From positions 16,728,323 to 16,792,322 of the forward strand of contig OY755188.1 in NCBI GenBank assembly GCA_963576735.1: DNA of 64,000 nt, written 5' to 3'. This document shows positions 53,625-63,339 of the stretch, piece after piece. Below the pieces are notes generated by a model. The model did no database searches. It was not told the DNA's origin and saw nothing but the letters and a program-made list of their open reading frames with translations. This DNA comes from Bedellia somnulentella. Taxonomy: Eukaryota; Arthropoda; Insecta; Lepidoptera; Bedelliidae. Within the stretch, counting starts at the first letter, position 1; every line of letters begins with the position of its first letter. The position numbers and the translations under genes were made by a program.

Positions 53625-54755
53625 AGACAGTTATGATATGACTTAAGAAATGACACATTGGTACATCCCCGTATTAGGATTAGAACAGACGCATCAGTGT
53701 ATACGAAGTGAAATCTTATTCGAGAGCATTTCCCCACTTCCCGTAACCCGCACCGCTATAGTCATGCGCGCACAACTTTTCGGACGGTGTTAGCCTTCTT
53801 AGATAAAATTTTACAAAATAAATAATAATTTTCATATTTTTTTATGTTGAATACTTGAAATAAAAGCGTTTATTAATTAGCAAAGATACATCATAAAAAT
53901 AATTGCCTTTAAAAAAGTTTACTTACAAAAAATCTATAGATCTCTAGTTAGATCGTTACAAAAAATAATAAAAGATCATACCAAAACAGTAAAAATTCCT
54001 AAACGCAAAATTTTGCTCAAATCATGGATGTCCCAAGGTTTATTACGCTGTCAACGTAATAAAGAAAATTTACACAGGAAATTTATAAAAAACCCTAACG
54101 ATGATGCAATGTAAACAACATACATGCGGTACAAAAAAAAACTATTTTAATATGATCAAACAAGCCAAGAGAAAGTATGATAAAGAACGAATGGATGGAA
54201 ATGGAAAGCTATCAAATCTATGACGAGGAATGATCAAAAAAATATTCTTGTCAATTACTTAGTGGTAATGACAATCAGGAATCAGTTAATACAATAAATA
54301 GGTACTTTGCCAATGTTGGAAAAGTTTACGCAGAGAAAATTTTAAGCAGTGGTGTACGTGTATCAAGCAATAAATTACAAAGTAACTTCGAATACTCTAT
54401 GGCCTTGACTGACACAGATGCAGATGAAATTATCATTTTAATATCAGGTTTAAAAAGGGAATGGTCGATTGGTTGGGATGGAATTCCAAATAAATTAATA
54501 AAGTCGATTAGGCACATAATAAACCCCTTATTAGTACATATTTTTAACCTTAGCTTGCAACAAGGTGTATTCCCTTGTGTTTTAAAAAAATCTGTTGTAA
54601 TTCCAATATATAAATCAGGTGAAAAAGATAGTATTAACATAGGCCCATCTCAATTCTTTTCTCTTTGTCTAAAATCCTTGAGAAAATTCTTAATAAGCGC
54701 TTAACTATTTTTTTGGAAAAGTTTTCTATATTATCCGACAGTCAATATGGATTTC

Positions 54756-55200
54756 ATAACATAAACATAAACATAACATAACATAACATAAACATAACAT
54801 AACATACATAACATAACATAACATAACATAAACGTTCACGCCGAATATCCCCGAAGGGGTTGGCAGAGGTACTAATACTTCTGAACATCACGAGACTTTG
54901 TCACCTGGTGTTCAGAGTACCCACGTTTTGCATGGACAGTGTACTCACGTGATAGGGGGCAGGCCTATCGCCGTTTTGTACGAATACACTGTCACATGAC
55001 TAAGTACAACTCAGCCATGTGGGTTTCCTCACGATGTTTTCCCTCACCGTTAACAACCATGATAAATTAACCACACATATGTCTTTAGAAAAGACAAATT
55101 GGTGTAGGCCCGACCCAGGATTTGAACACTAGTCGCTTGCACGATAACCGAGTGTTCTACCCACTGGGCTATCACGGTTGCTTATATGGATATAGCATAT
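54756..55200 (-). repeat. SINE-B inserted in LINE RT, 12-bp target duplication
   Basis: AATATGGATTTC at 54744-54755 and 55201-55212. Tail is an expanded, irregular (ACATA/AACAT)n run at 54756-54835; tRNA-like head CCACTGGGCTATCACGG at the right. Confidence 0.93.
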
Positions 55201-56344
55201 AATATGGATTTCGTAAAGCTAGATCTACAACTGATGTGAATTTGAAACTAACAAATTATGTTACAAGTAAACTTGATGCTCACAAAAAAGTTCTTGCTGT
55301 GTTTTTAGATCTAGCTAAAGCTTATGACACGGTTTTTATACCACTATTAATTAAAAAAACTAGAAGAAATTGGTGTTCGAGGGAAAGCTTTAAAAATATT
55401 TTTGGACTATTTAACAGATATATATCAATGTGTGAAAATTGATGGACAAATTAGTGAGGATATACCAATGTCTTTTGGTGTACCGCAAGGTAGTATATTA
55501 GGTCCAACTTTGTTATCAATCAGTTAAGTAATCTAAACATTAATGGTCAAGGTTTGTGTTATGCGGATGACACAGCTATTTGTTTTCAATCATCAAGTCA
55601 ACCGCCATTAGCAAATAATTTAATTTCACATCGAACAGATTGCTCAAAACATAGCAGTTTTTGTTCGTGTATACCATTAGAAAAAAGCTCCCAGGTTAAA
55701 TATTTGGGTGTTATCATTGACCAACATCTAAAATTTGGCCCTCACATTTGTGCTTTTGCAGCAAGAGTCCGAAAACTCATGCATATTTTTAAAAATATAA
55801 GGCATGTTTTACAACCCCAATTACTTAAACGAGTTTATATAGCATTATGCGAATGTTTATTGACATATTGCATAACGTCTTGGGGTGGTGTTGATAAAAC
55901 AAATTTAAAAGTACTGGAAGTTGCTCAGAGGGGGTTATTAAAAGCCAGTACTTTTAAGCCTAATCTTTTCCCCACTACTGCACTCTATACATTTTGTGAA
56001 GTTCTAACAGTTAGAAAGCTGTACATTTTCTTAACAGTGCTGAAACAACGTGTATCATCTGATCGTCTGAATTCCAAACGGCGACGTGACATTGTTTTTG
56101 CAAAGCCCAAATTAAACACAAAATATGGTCAAAATTATTTTGCATTTTTAGGCCCTCACCTTTTTAATTCTATAAATAAAATACTAGATATAAGAGATTT
56201 AAATAGTTACGAATGTAAGTGTAAACTTTTACCCTGGTTACTGACTTTAGATTATAATCAGACTGAGAACTTATAAGAAATACTATGCTAAATATTTGAT
56301 GACTCTCCTAGGATTTTCCAAATAAACTATATTTTTAACAATCA

Positions 56345-56745
56345 CACACACACACACACACACTCACACTCACACACACACACACACATACATAGATACT
56401 TATGTACACACACATTCGAGGATGCAAAAGCATGCAATTAATTGCAAACCACTTACTTGTATTTAATTTAAGTATTTTTCAAATAATATTAACTTGTAGT
56501 TTTTCTCTTTAAGGGAACGTATGCTGTTGGTTAATCTCTATCACACACACACACACACACACTCACACTCACACACACACACACACATACATAGATACTT
56601 ATGTACACACACATTCGAGGATGCAAAAGCATGCAATTAATTGCAAACCACTTACTTGTATTTAATTTAAGTATTTTTCAAATAATATTAACTTGTAGTT
56701 TTTCTCTTTAAGGGAACGTATGCTGTTGGTTAATCTCTATCTTAT
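56345..56745 (+). repeat. tandem duplication, 199-bp unit with CA microsatellites
   Basis: Two copies of a unit holding (CA)n with CTCACACTCA interruptions, ATACATAGATACTTATGT, GAGGATGCAAAAGCATGCAA and GGAACGTATGCTGTTGG; part of the LINE 3' UTR. Confidence 0.9.
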
Positions 56746-57836
56746 GTTACTTCTAGTTTATAAACATATTTTTTAAGAAGCTGAAATGGGTTTGGGTGAA
56801 AGTTTACAGGGCTTTGCCCTTTTATTAGGGAGTATGAAACTCAATTTGTGTACCTTTTTATCAATAAAGTTATTATTATTTTGGGAATACTTTTAGTTTC
56901 TCGCCTCTCCCATGGCCGAAACAGAAAATTAGAATTTTAAATGGGAGAGGCGGTATTCCCCGACAAGAGCACAGTCGGTCGGGGTCAGGGAGTCAGGTTC
57001 AAGAACCGACGGACGATCCGAGCCGTATCGAGCAGCACCGCTTTCTGCATTTGTGCTGGAACCAACACGCCACAGAAATCCAACCGCCTCAAGTTGGTCG
57101 CGAGGCTGGTTGGAATTAACCCGTTCGCGGACAAAACAATTGGGATTATTTCTGTCAAAGTCACACCCCACATGTCGGTGACCTCGTGAGCCAGATCGAG
57201 ATATTTCCGACGCTTCTCGGTTTCGGCTTTCACGAGACCCTCGTCATGAGGTATAGTGACATCCACTAGAAATACCCTCGACTGCGACCGACCCCATACC
57301 ACGACATCAGGCTTATTCGCTAGAATAGTCCTGTCCGTGATAAGATAACGGATCGGTCCCAATAGATTTTGGCACGGTCGTTTTCTAGGATTGGCTCCGG
57401 CAGATACTTGTAATACGGCAGCCTCTGTTGCAAGAGTCCGTATTTTAGAGCGAGCTCCTGATGCAGGATTTTGGCTGCTTGGTTGTGTCTGTGCAAGTAC
57501 TCAGTGTTAGCAAGAGCCGAACAACCGGAAATAACATGCCTAAGGAACTCTCCGGGACGGCCACATGCAGTACCGTCTTTACCATAAGGGCACACGGGGC
57601 ACTGGCCCAGGGCCCCAATCCCAGGGGGGCCCCGAAGGACCGACAATTACTCTCACACATTTATTCTCAAAACATTTTTGTCGGGCACATTACAATTAGT
57701 GGTCTTATTAGAAGGTATTTACAAGGCATATACTACGCCATTATATCGATTAGAAGATTTTAGTCAACAGAAATCCAGAAAGAAGTCGTTATCGTAATCG
57801 TCACCAAATAAATATAGTTTGACTAAAAAACAAAGT

Positions 57837-58078
57837 TGTGTAGTGTCGGCTTAGAATAGCACTACCCCATTTCTTCCGGTGGGTGTACGTAAGAGGCGAC
57901 TAACGGTATTGGGGCCTTTAAGGAATTTTTGGGCGATGCGGTTGGAGACCCATCACCAATAACCTTCATTTTACCATCTTTTCCCCACTAAAATTTCCAA
58001 AAGTGGCTAAGGAATTTTTAATTCCTTGGCTCTGGCTACCCCTTCTAGGGATTCATAGCCGTACGTATATGTATATGT
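57837..58078 (+). repeat. SINE-A inside hAT-like element
   Basis: TGTGTAGTGTCGGCTTAGAA to GCCGTACGTATATGTATATG. Confidence 0.85.
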
Positions 58079-58189
58079 AACTAAAAAATATTTCCCAATA
58101 TACGGTGAAAATCTTGAAAAACCGTGGGTTGCTCGAAAGACGAAAAATCCGAAGTAGTTCCGTTTAAATTGGGTCAAAATCGAGGGTTT

Positions 58190-58802
58190 CCAATCTGGGA
58201 TGTGTGTTTACTAGAGATGGAAAGTGTGTTGAAGATATCGAGAGAAGGGTGAAAAAGGGTAATGCGATTAATGGAGCACTGGACAGTCTAATGTCTAGTC
58301 AATCGGTATCCGAAAAGGCCCGTATGGCTGTGCATGATGCTGTTCTTGTTCCTACGCTTATGTATGGCAGTGAATGTTGGGTGTGGCAGATGAAGCATGA
58401 AAGCAGAGTGAATGCAGTAGATATAAGGTCCCTCAGAAAAGTTTGTAATGTAAGGTTTTGTGATCGTGTAAGGAATGACGTGATTCGTGAAAGATGCGGT
58501 GTTGAAGATGATATTGTAAGTAAGATTGAAAAAGGAATGTTGAGATGGTTTGGGAACATCGAGAGGATGGATGATAGGAAATTGGTAAAAGGTATCTATA
58601 GAAGGTAATGATAGCAGAGGACGGCCACGGAGGACACACTTGGACCGTCCGAAGTATGAAGAATAAAAGAGCATATGTATGAAAAGATTGATGGATGCAG
58701 ACGAAGCTAGAGAGGTTTGCCAGAATCGTACGAAGTGGCGATCAATAGCCACTGCCCATCCCTATGTGAATTAACGACGTGAGTACATGTATGTATGTAT
58801 GT
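58190..58802 (+). mobile_element. RTE-like LINE, C-terminal end of ORF2 with GTATG-type tail
   Basis: 58204-58608 reads EDIERRVKKGNAINGALDSL, VLVPTLMYGSECWVWQMKHE, VNAVDIRSLRKVCNVRFCDR, VRNDVIRERCGVEDDIVSKI and GMLRWFGNIERMDDRKLVKG, the common C-terminus of an RTE-like ORF2. After a frameshift near 58605 it continues (DSRGRPRRTHLDRP) and ends with GACGTGAGTACATGTATGTATG. The same 3' end occurs inverted at 30120-30270. The tail matches that of SINE-A. Confidence 0.85.
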
Positions 58803-58804
58803 AA

Positions 58805-59372
58805 AATCGAGTTAAAAGAAGTCAGTTACATTCATACTAACATACCATACATACATACAGGTGAAGATAATATAAACGTGTTAAAAACCAGCAGCATTAC
58901 ATTTTGATTTTATTTGTTAAGTGTATGGATTTTATTTATTTTACCAATGTTTTTTTTTATTTTAATTTACAATTTTTTCCAACGATTATATTATTTGTTT
59001 TATATAAAAAGTGTCGCTTTGTTACACGATAATTTTAAATTCTGATTTGTTAAATTTTTTAAGAAATTTGCATGTCACAGATGGTGGAATATAGCATGGT
59101 CTAAACAAATGTTGTAACATCTAATATGTCAAATACCTATATTCGCAAATAAAGTAAAATAAAAAAAAATTACAATATCTTTAATGGCATATTATATCAT
59201 ACTATATTGAATTACCCATAGAGATATAATACCTCTATGAGATTACCTGTAATAAGTGGTCATACTCATTCTTATTAGTAAAAATTTTTATTATAATTCG
59301 CATTTTAACTTTTCAAAAGGGCCCCCAATTCTTGTGTGCCCAAGGGCCCCAGCCTAGTTTAAGACGGCCCTG
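58805..59372. other. right part of hAT-like element, non-coding
   Basis: AT-rich, no protein. Ends in the GC-rich subterminal and TIR. Confidence 0.5.
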
Positions 59373-59907
59373 GCCACATGCTCGACAAACGTCTGTGGTA
59401 CCGTCCTTTAGGATGTATTTCCGGTAGTTCCACGTCTTGATAACCTGGTCTTGTATTCCACAGACAAAACCTTCGGTTTCCCCAAAGAGGTCCCCGAAAC
59501 GCAGCCAATGCAGGGAGACTTTACGGTCCACGAAAGGTTCGTGAAGTACCTTGTAAAAGCTCCCGTGCAGCTCCTTCTCTTTCCATACGGACTCCCAAAC
59601 AGAGGTGCTAAGTACCTCCGGGGTTCGCCAATCCTGTGAGGCCAACGATAAGGGAGTCAGTCCTTTATCACTAGCGACCACCTCCCCCCGGATACTTTCA
59701 TCCGTCATCGTCAAAAAATAGTTTATGAGGCTGCATACCTCGTGGTTGTGCATGGTTTTGGCACTCAAGAGGCCTCGACCACCACACTTCCGCGGGATAT
59801 ACAGTCTCATAACCGACGACCTCGGATGATGCATTCGATGAGAGGTCATCGTCGTGCGGACTCGTCTGTCCAGAGCATCTAGTTCGGACGAGTCCATCTG
59901 AGCACGC

Positions 59908-60061
59908 CAAAATATTAATGAAAGTGATAATTTATTATATACGTAGGTCACCCTATAATTTTTATTTAGTTTTGAACTAACTGACAATGACAGGCCGAAA
60001 TTTCAAAATGGCGACAGTAGTACCAGTAGTCGCCGCCGGCCAAGAAAAGATTGTGGATCTG
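59908..60061. repeat. right end of TIR/TA element copy 2
   Basis: AAATATTAATGAAAGTGATA to GATTGTGGATCTG, near-identical to 48302-48454. Confidence 0.88.
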
Positions 60062-60194
60062 TAGTTTCATATATTTGTCATTTACCATTTAAATACATAT
60101 TTATATGTGTGTTCATATGTGTGTAATATGTACCTATATTATTTTGTGTAATTAATATTTATGTTATTATTTCAATTAAATAAGTTAGTTTTAA

Positions 60195-60377
60195 AGTAAG
60201 CTTGTTTTGTGCATCTACCTAGATAACTAGTTTTCCGATCTCACCTTCCAAAGGTTGTCTGGAAGAGATCGCTTTTAGCGATAAGACCGCCGATTGTACC
60301 TCACTGTAAACTGTATGATAATTTCTTTTGTAAATTTGTGTTTGATGTACAATAAAGAGTTATTCTATTCTATTCTA
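60195..60377 (+). repeat. LINE 3' end with (ATTCT)n tail
   Basis: AGGTTGTCTGGAAGAGATCG, CTTTTAGCGATAAGACCGCC, GTACAATAAAGAG and then TTATTCTATTCTATTCT. Common 3' end of lepidopteran non-LTR elements; related sequence at 47270-47320 and 52985-53035. Confidence 0.7.
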
Positions 60378-60657
60378 AATACAACAGCAGAAGGGCAAGC
60401 ACGAGCGCTATTTTATCGACACGATAACGGTTAGAGTGAGATGGCAGTATACGATACTTAGTAAGTGCGTAAGAGATGGCTGCTTTATCCCACGCGATAA
60501 CTAGTTTAAACACGGCTCGTGCTTACCTTCAGGCGTAAATAAACATTTTCTAAGTGAAAAATTGGTGAAAATACAGATTCTATACCTAATTATAATGCAT
60601 TGCAATATAATGTATTCCTGGATGTAACTACACATCAAAAAGAAACAGTAAATCAAA

Positions 60658-61062
60658 CATAAACATAACATAAACGTTCACGCCGTTTATCCCCGAAGGG
60701 GTTGGCAGAGGTACCAATACTTCTGAAACTCACATGGCAGTGCCATCTAGTTTCCAGAGAAGGTACCCACGTTTTGCTTAGACAGTGTACTCACGTGATA
60801 GGGGGCAGGCCTATCGCCGTTTTGTTCGAATACACTGTCACATGACTAAGTACAACTCAGCCATGTGGGTTTCCTCACGATGTTTTCCCTCGCCGTTAAC
60901 AACCATGATAAATTAACCACACATATGACTTTAAAAAAGACAAATTGGTGTAGGCCCGACATTAGTACATATATTGTAATCTGTGGGCCCGACCCAGGAT
61001 TGGAACTCACGCCCTTCTGTTTTCGGGCGGGTGTTCTACCCACTGGACTATCATGTCGAGTC
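60658..61062 (-). repeat. SINE-B variant with 16-bp target duplication
   Basis: GAAACAGTAAATCAAA at 60642-60657 and 61063-61078. The head differs from other copies (GGATTGGAACTCACGCCCTT, CTACCCACTGGACTATCATG) and part of it is duplicated (GGCCCGAC twice, 60953 and 60986). Confidence 0.93.
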
Positions 61063-61344
61063 GAAACAGTAAATCAAATGGCGTAAAATTTTATTACTTT
61101 CCCAGGAAAAGTATTCACATGCCATGGTTATCTGAAAAACGGCAAAAGTGGATAGACGCTGTAAAAAAACATAAGTATGTTTCTTAAATTATATTGAAAT
61201 GACTATTGATGTCTGTAGTTTATACAAGTTTTACTTCTAAGTAGTGTTTAATTTGCTTTTAAATTTGCTTCCTGATATCAAGTCCTCAAGGATAGACAAA
61301 AGAACCAAGTTACTTATCACATTAATGAAGCTAAATAGTCCGAT

Positions 61345-63330
61345 CGACAGGTGGTTTCAGATAGAAAAAGGTCAGAATTTGATGAAACTTGGAGATGTTG
61401 TTCAGGGATGGTTAATTAACATTTTGTCAAGTTTTGGACCTCGAGGACCCTGTGCAAAAAGAGGAGGGGGGGGAGAACTGCAAAAATTTCGACCTTTCGA
61501 CAGTTTTTCGTCAAATACCTTTTTTCCTTACATCCTACGACAAAAGCGTTCAGAAACATTTTGTAGTACGTAAAATTATCTATAATTTGAGTACTCACAT
61601 TTGTCTGTATGTCAATTCCTTACTGAGATATGGCGCTTCGCAGAAAATATATTTTTCCGAAATTCATTAAAAATACCTTAAAAAAGCAGAAACCAACCTT
61701 ATTTCTTATTTTAATAATAATAATTGTTGTTATTATGGTCTGTAATTTTTAACCCCCCTCCAATCCCCCCACCCTTCCCCACCTAACCCCAATTCTCAAA
61801 AGCTTATTTTCTACTGTAATTTCATACCAACCATATATCATGTCGGTAATATTGGTATTGACATTAGTTACTTTTTAGACCGATATTCCCTCTCCCTCTC
61901 CTTCCCTCCACTACATAATTGTTCCAGGGTAGGTTAAAAAAAGACGTAGTCCTTTTGTAAACAAAATTAATGATATTAACAAAATTAAGGTTTTGACAAA
62001 GTAAACATTAGAGGCAACAGAGATATTGTTGAAAGGTCTCTCATACATAGTAGGTAAGCATTTGTACTCATTACAGTTCCTGTCGAGATTTTTTAGCCGT
62101 TGGTTCTGCTTGTAATTGCTCGTCATCCTCCTGCACAATCAGGCTGTTAAGGACGTCCTCGCCGTCGTCGTATTCGTCGATTATCTCTGACGAGTCCTCC
62201 TCGTTCAAATCAGTTGCTGGGGCGTTTTTGCAGGAGTGGCCTGTGCAGTACTTGCACATAGCTGAGCATCTAAGACCTGCTTTCTTGCAGCTGCAAGCTC
62301 CGGTGCTACAGCCTTTGCTGCACTTGCAGGAAACAATTTGGAGGATGTTATCTGGCGCAGCATTTTTTGTTGTGGGGATTGGTAGTACCCCTCGCGTGGT
62401 TAGGCTCCAGCCCCAAACTGATGGGCGAAGTTCATTACCTAACCACGCTTGTACTTGCTGGTAAGTTCGGAGGGAGTGGTAATTGGCAGCGTCCCTTGTC
62501 GGTGGTAGTCGGGCTAGTTCCAATTTAGCCTCAAAATCGGTACCGCAAGTCGTCAAGGTTGTCTTTGTCAATATTGCCTCCATAAACTACTACCAGGATC
62601 TTTTCTCCAGCGTCCTTGATTTGCTGAGGAGTAGAGTTTGATGTAAGAAACCGAGCCACTACTGCACTACTGTTTTCTTCATATAGGTGCTGCAAATTTT
62701 GTTTTTCCCCAATTCATACGGTGCTGACGTGGTATCACACCCACTCACTGCGTGGAGGAAAAGTATATCTTTGGGAGGAAAGGAACAGGAACTTGGTGAG
62801 TAGAGGACACTAGGACCACCACCTCTTCCATTTTTCTGAAGATAGATGTTCTTTATGGACATACCCAATGCCGTCAACAGAATAAGTATGTCCGCATCTT
62901 CAACAATAATAATGACGCTGTCGAATTCGCTAGCTTTGGATATGGCGGTGTTGACGATCAATACGTCGGCGTCTTCATGTGCTTGCTTCACTTCGATGCT
63001 AGCTCACGCTGAATTTCGGAAAAAAATATTTTCTGCGAAGCGCCATATCTCAGTAAGGAATTGACATACAGACATATGTGAGTACTCAAATTGTAGATAA
63101 TTTTACGTACTACAAAATGTTTCTGATGCTTTTGTCGTAGGATGTAAGAAAAAAAGGTAATTGACGAAAAACTGACGAAAGGTCGAGATTTTTGCAGTTC
63201 TCGCCCCCCTCCTCTTTTTGCACAGGGTCCTCGAGGTCCAAAACTTGACAAAATGTTAATTAACCATCCCTGAACAACATCTCCAAGTTTCATTAAATTC
63301 CGACCTTTTTCTACCCAACTCCACTTCTTG
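61345..63330. mobile_element. inverted-arm element around a PIN-like/CXC gene fragment
   Basis: Left arm 61345-61668 and right arm 63003-63330 are inverted copies with only scattered differences (shared GAGATGTTGTTCAGGGATGG, CGAGGACCCTGTGCAAAAAG, GAGATATGGCGCTTCGCAGA). Both arms have the same long open stretches by virtue of being copies, but I recognise no protein in them. Ends outside the arms are not sharply defined and no target duplication was seen. The 61681-62070 interval is AT-rich without a gene. Confidence 0.6.
62071..63000 (-). pseudogene. arthropod multicopy gene: PIN-like acidic region plus CXC cysteine cluster, frame-broken
   Basis: On minus: KQAHEDADVLIVNTAISKAS, VIIIVEDADILILLTALG and DILFLHAVSGCDTTSAPYEL (a PIN/FEN-nuclease-like pattern of acidic residues, 62991-62700); then, after a frameshift, LYEENSSAVVARFLTSNSTP; then, after another near 62545, FEAKLELARLPPTRDAANYH, YQQVQAWLGNELRPSVWGWS and a cysteine cluster CKCSKGCSTGACSCKKAGLR, CSAMCKYCTGHSC like the CXC (tesmin/TSO1) motif, ending acidic at 62071. 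I recall this protein as a large uncharacterised family in insects and cnidarians; its biochemical role is not known to me. The N-terminal part is replaced by the right inverted arm, so this is a truncated copy. Confidence 0.65.
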
Positions 63331-63339
63331 CGACTTGTC

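Larger units (their letters stand above)
53941..56881 (+). mobile_element. CR1/Jockey-type LINE, 5'-truncated, frame-broken
   Basis: Non-LTR ORF2 from the region before RT to the end. Pieces: 54399-54704 (DEIIILISGLKREWSIGWDG, HIFNLSLQQGVFPCVLKKSV), 55213-55440 (RKARSTTDVNLKLTNYVTSK, AVFLDLAKAYDTV), about 55440-55530 (FGVPQGSILGPT) and 55554-56276 (CYADDTAICFQ with catalytic YADD, VKYLGVIIDQHLKFGPHI, YCITSWGGVDKTNLKVLEVA). Frameshifts at about 54690, 55360 and 55520, a SINE-B at 54756-55200, and the short gap after YADD (residues missing before LEKSSQVKYLG) show it is dead. 3' UTR with a duplicated 199-bp segment, ending AATAAAGTTATTATTATT near 56881. Confidence 0.85.
57568..59372. mobile_element. 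hAT-like element, 1805 bp, perfect 8-bp target duplication
   Basis: Begins CAGTACCGTCTTTACC and ends GGTTTAAG-type inverse (right end inverse reads CAGGGCCGTCTTAAAC); imperfect TIR of about 13 bp. GCCACATG flanks both ends (57560-57567, 59373-59380). GC-rich subterminal GGGCCCC stretches at both ends. Removal of the element and one GCCACATG rejoins the zinc motif of the LINE in frame. It contains a SINE-A and an RTE-like LINE 3' part but no transposase. Confidence 0.75.
56885..59907 (-). mobile_element. LINE with restriction-like endonuclease (R2/R4-type C-terminus), split by hAT-like element
   Basis: Two parts on minus: 59907-59373 and 57567-56885, separated by 57568-59372. Upstream part: ELDALDRRVRTTMTSHRMHH, PRKCGGRGLLSAKTMHN, TEGFVCGIQDQVIKTWNYRK. 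Downstream part: CxxC then HVISGCSAL (zinc motif), YLHRHNQAAKIL (RHN), KPDVVVWG and FLVDVTIPHD (PD...D nuclease core) and KYLDLAHEV, the order found in restriction-like endonucleases of R2-type LINEs. A frameshift at about 57350 separates two downstream frames. The RT itself is not present; 5'-truncated at 59907. Confidence 0.75.
38591..60061. mobile_element. TIR/TA element, copy 2, expanded to 21.5 kb by nested insertions
   Basis: Left end CAGATCCACAATCTTTTCTT at 38591 and right end (its exact inverse) finishing at 60061, each next to TA (38589-38590 and 60062-60063). Sequence between matches copy 1 (46728-48454) in colinear blocks: 38591-38700, 39080-39130, 39385-39653, 52892-53940 and 59908-60061. 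Blocks between these are later insertions, annotated separately. The ancestral element was about 1.7 kb, non-coding, and already carried one SINE-A and one SINE-B. A Tc1/mariner-like origin is inferred from the TA target only. Confidence 0.8.

Noticed and set aside
61244..61573. Protein-coding gene from the long open frame with LMKLGDVVQGW
   Set aside because: The same frame exists in the inverted copy at 63293-62988 because the two are DNA copies; no recognisable domain and G-run variation shifts the frame.
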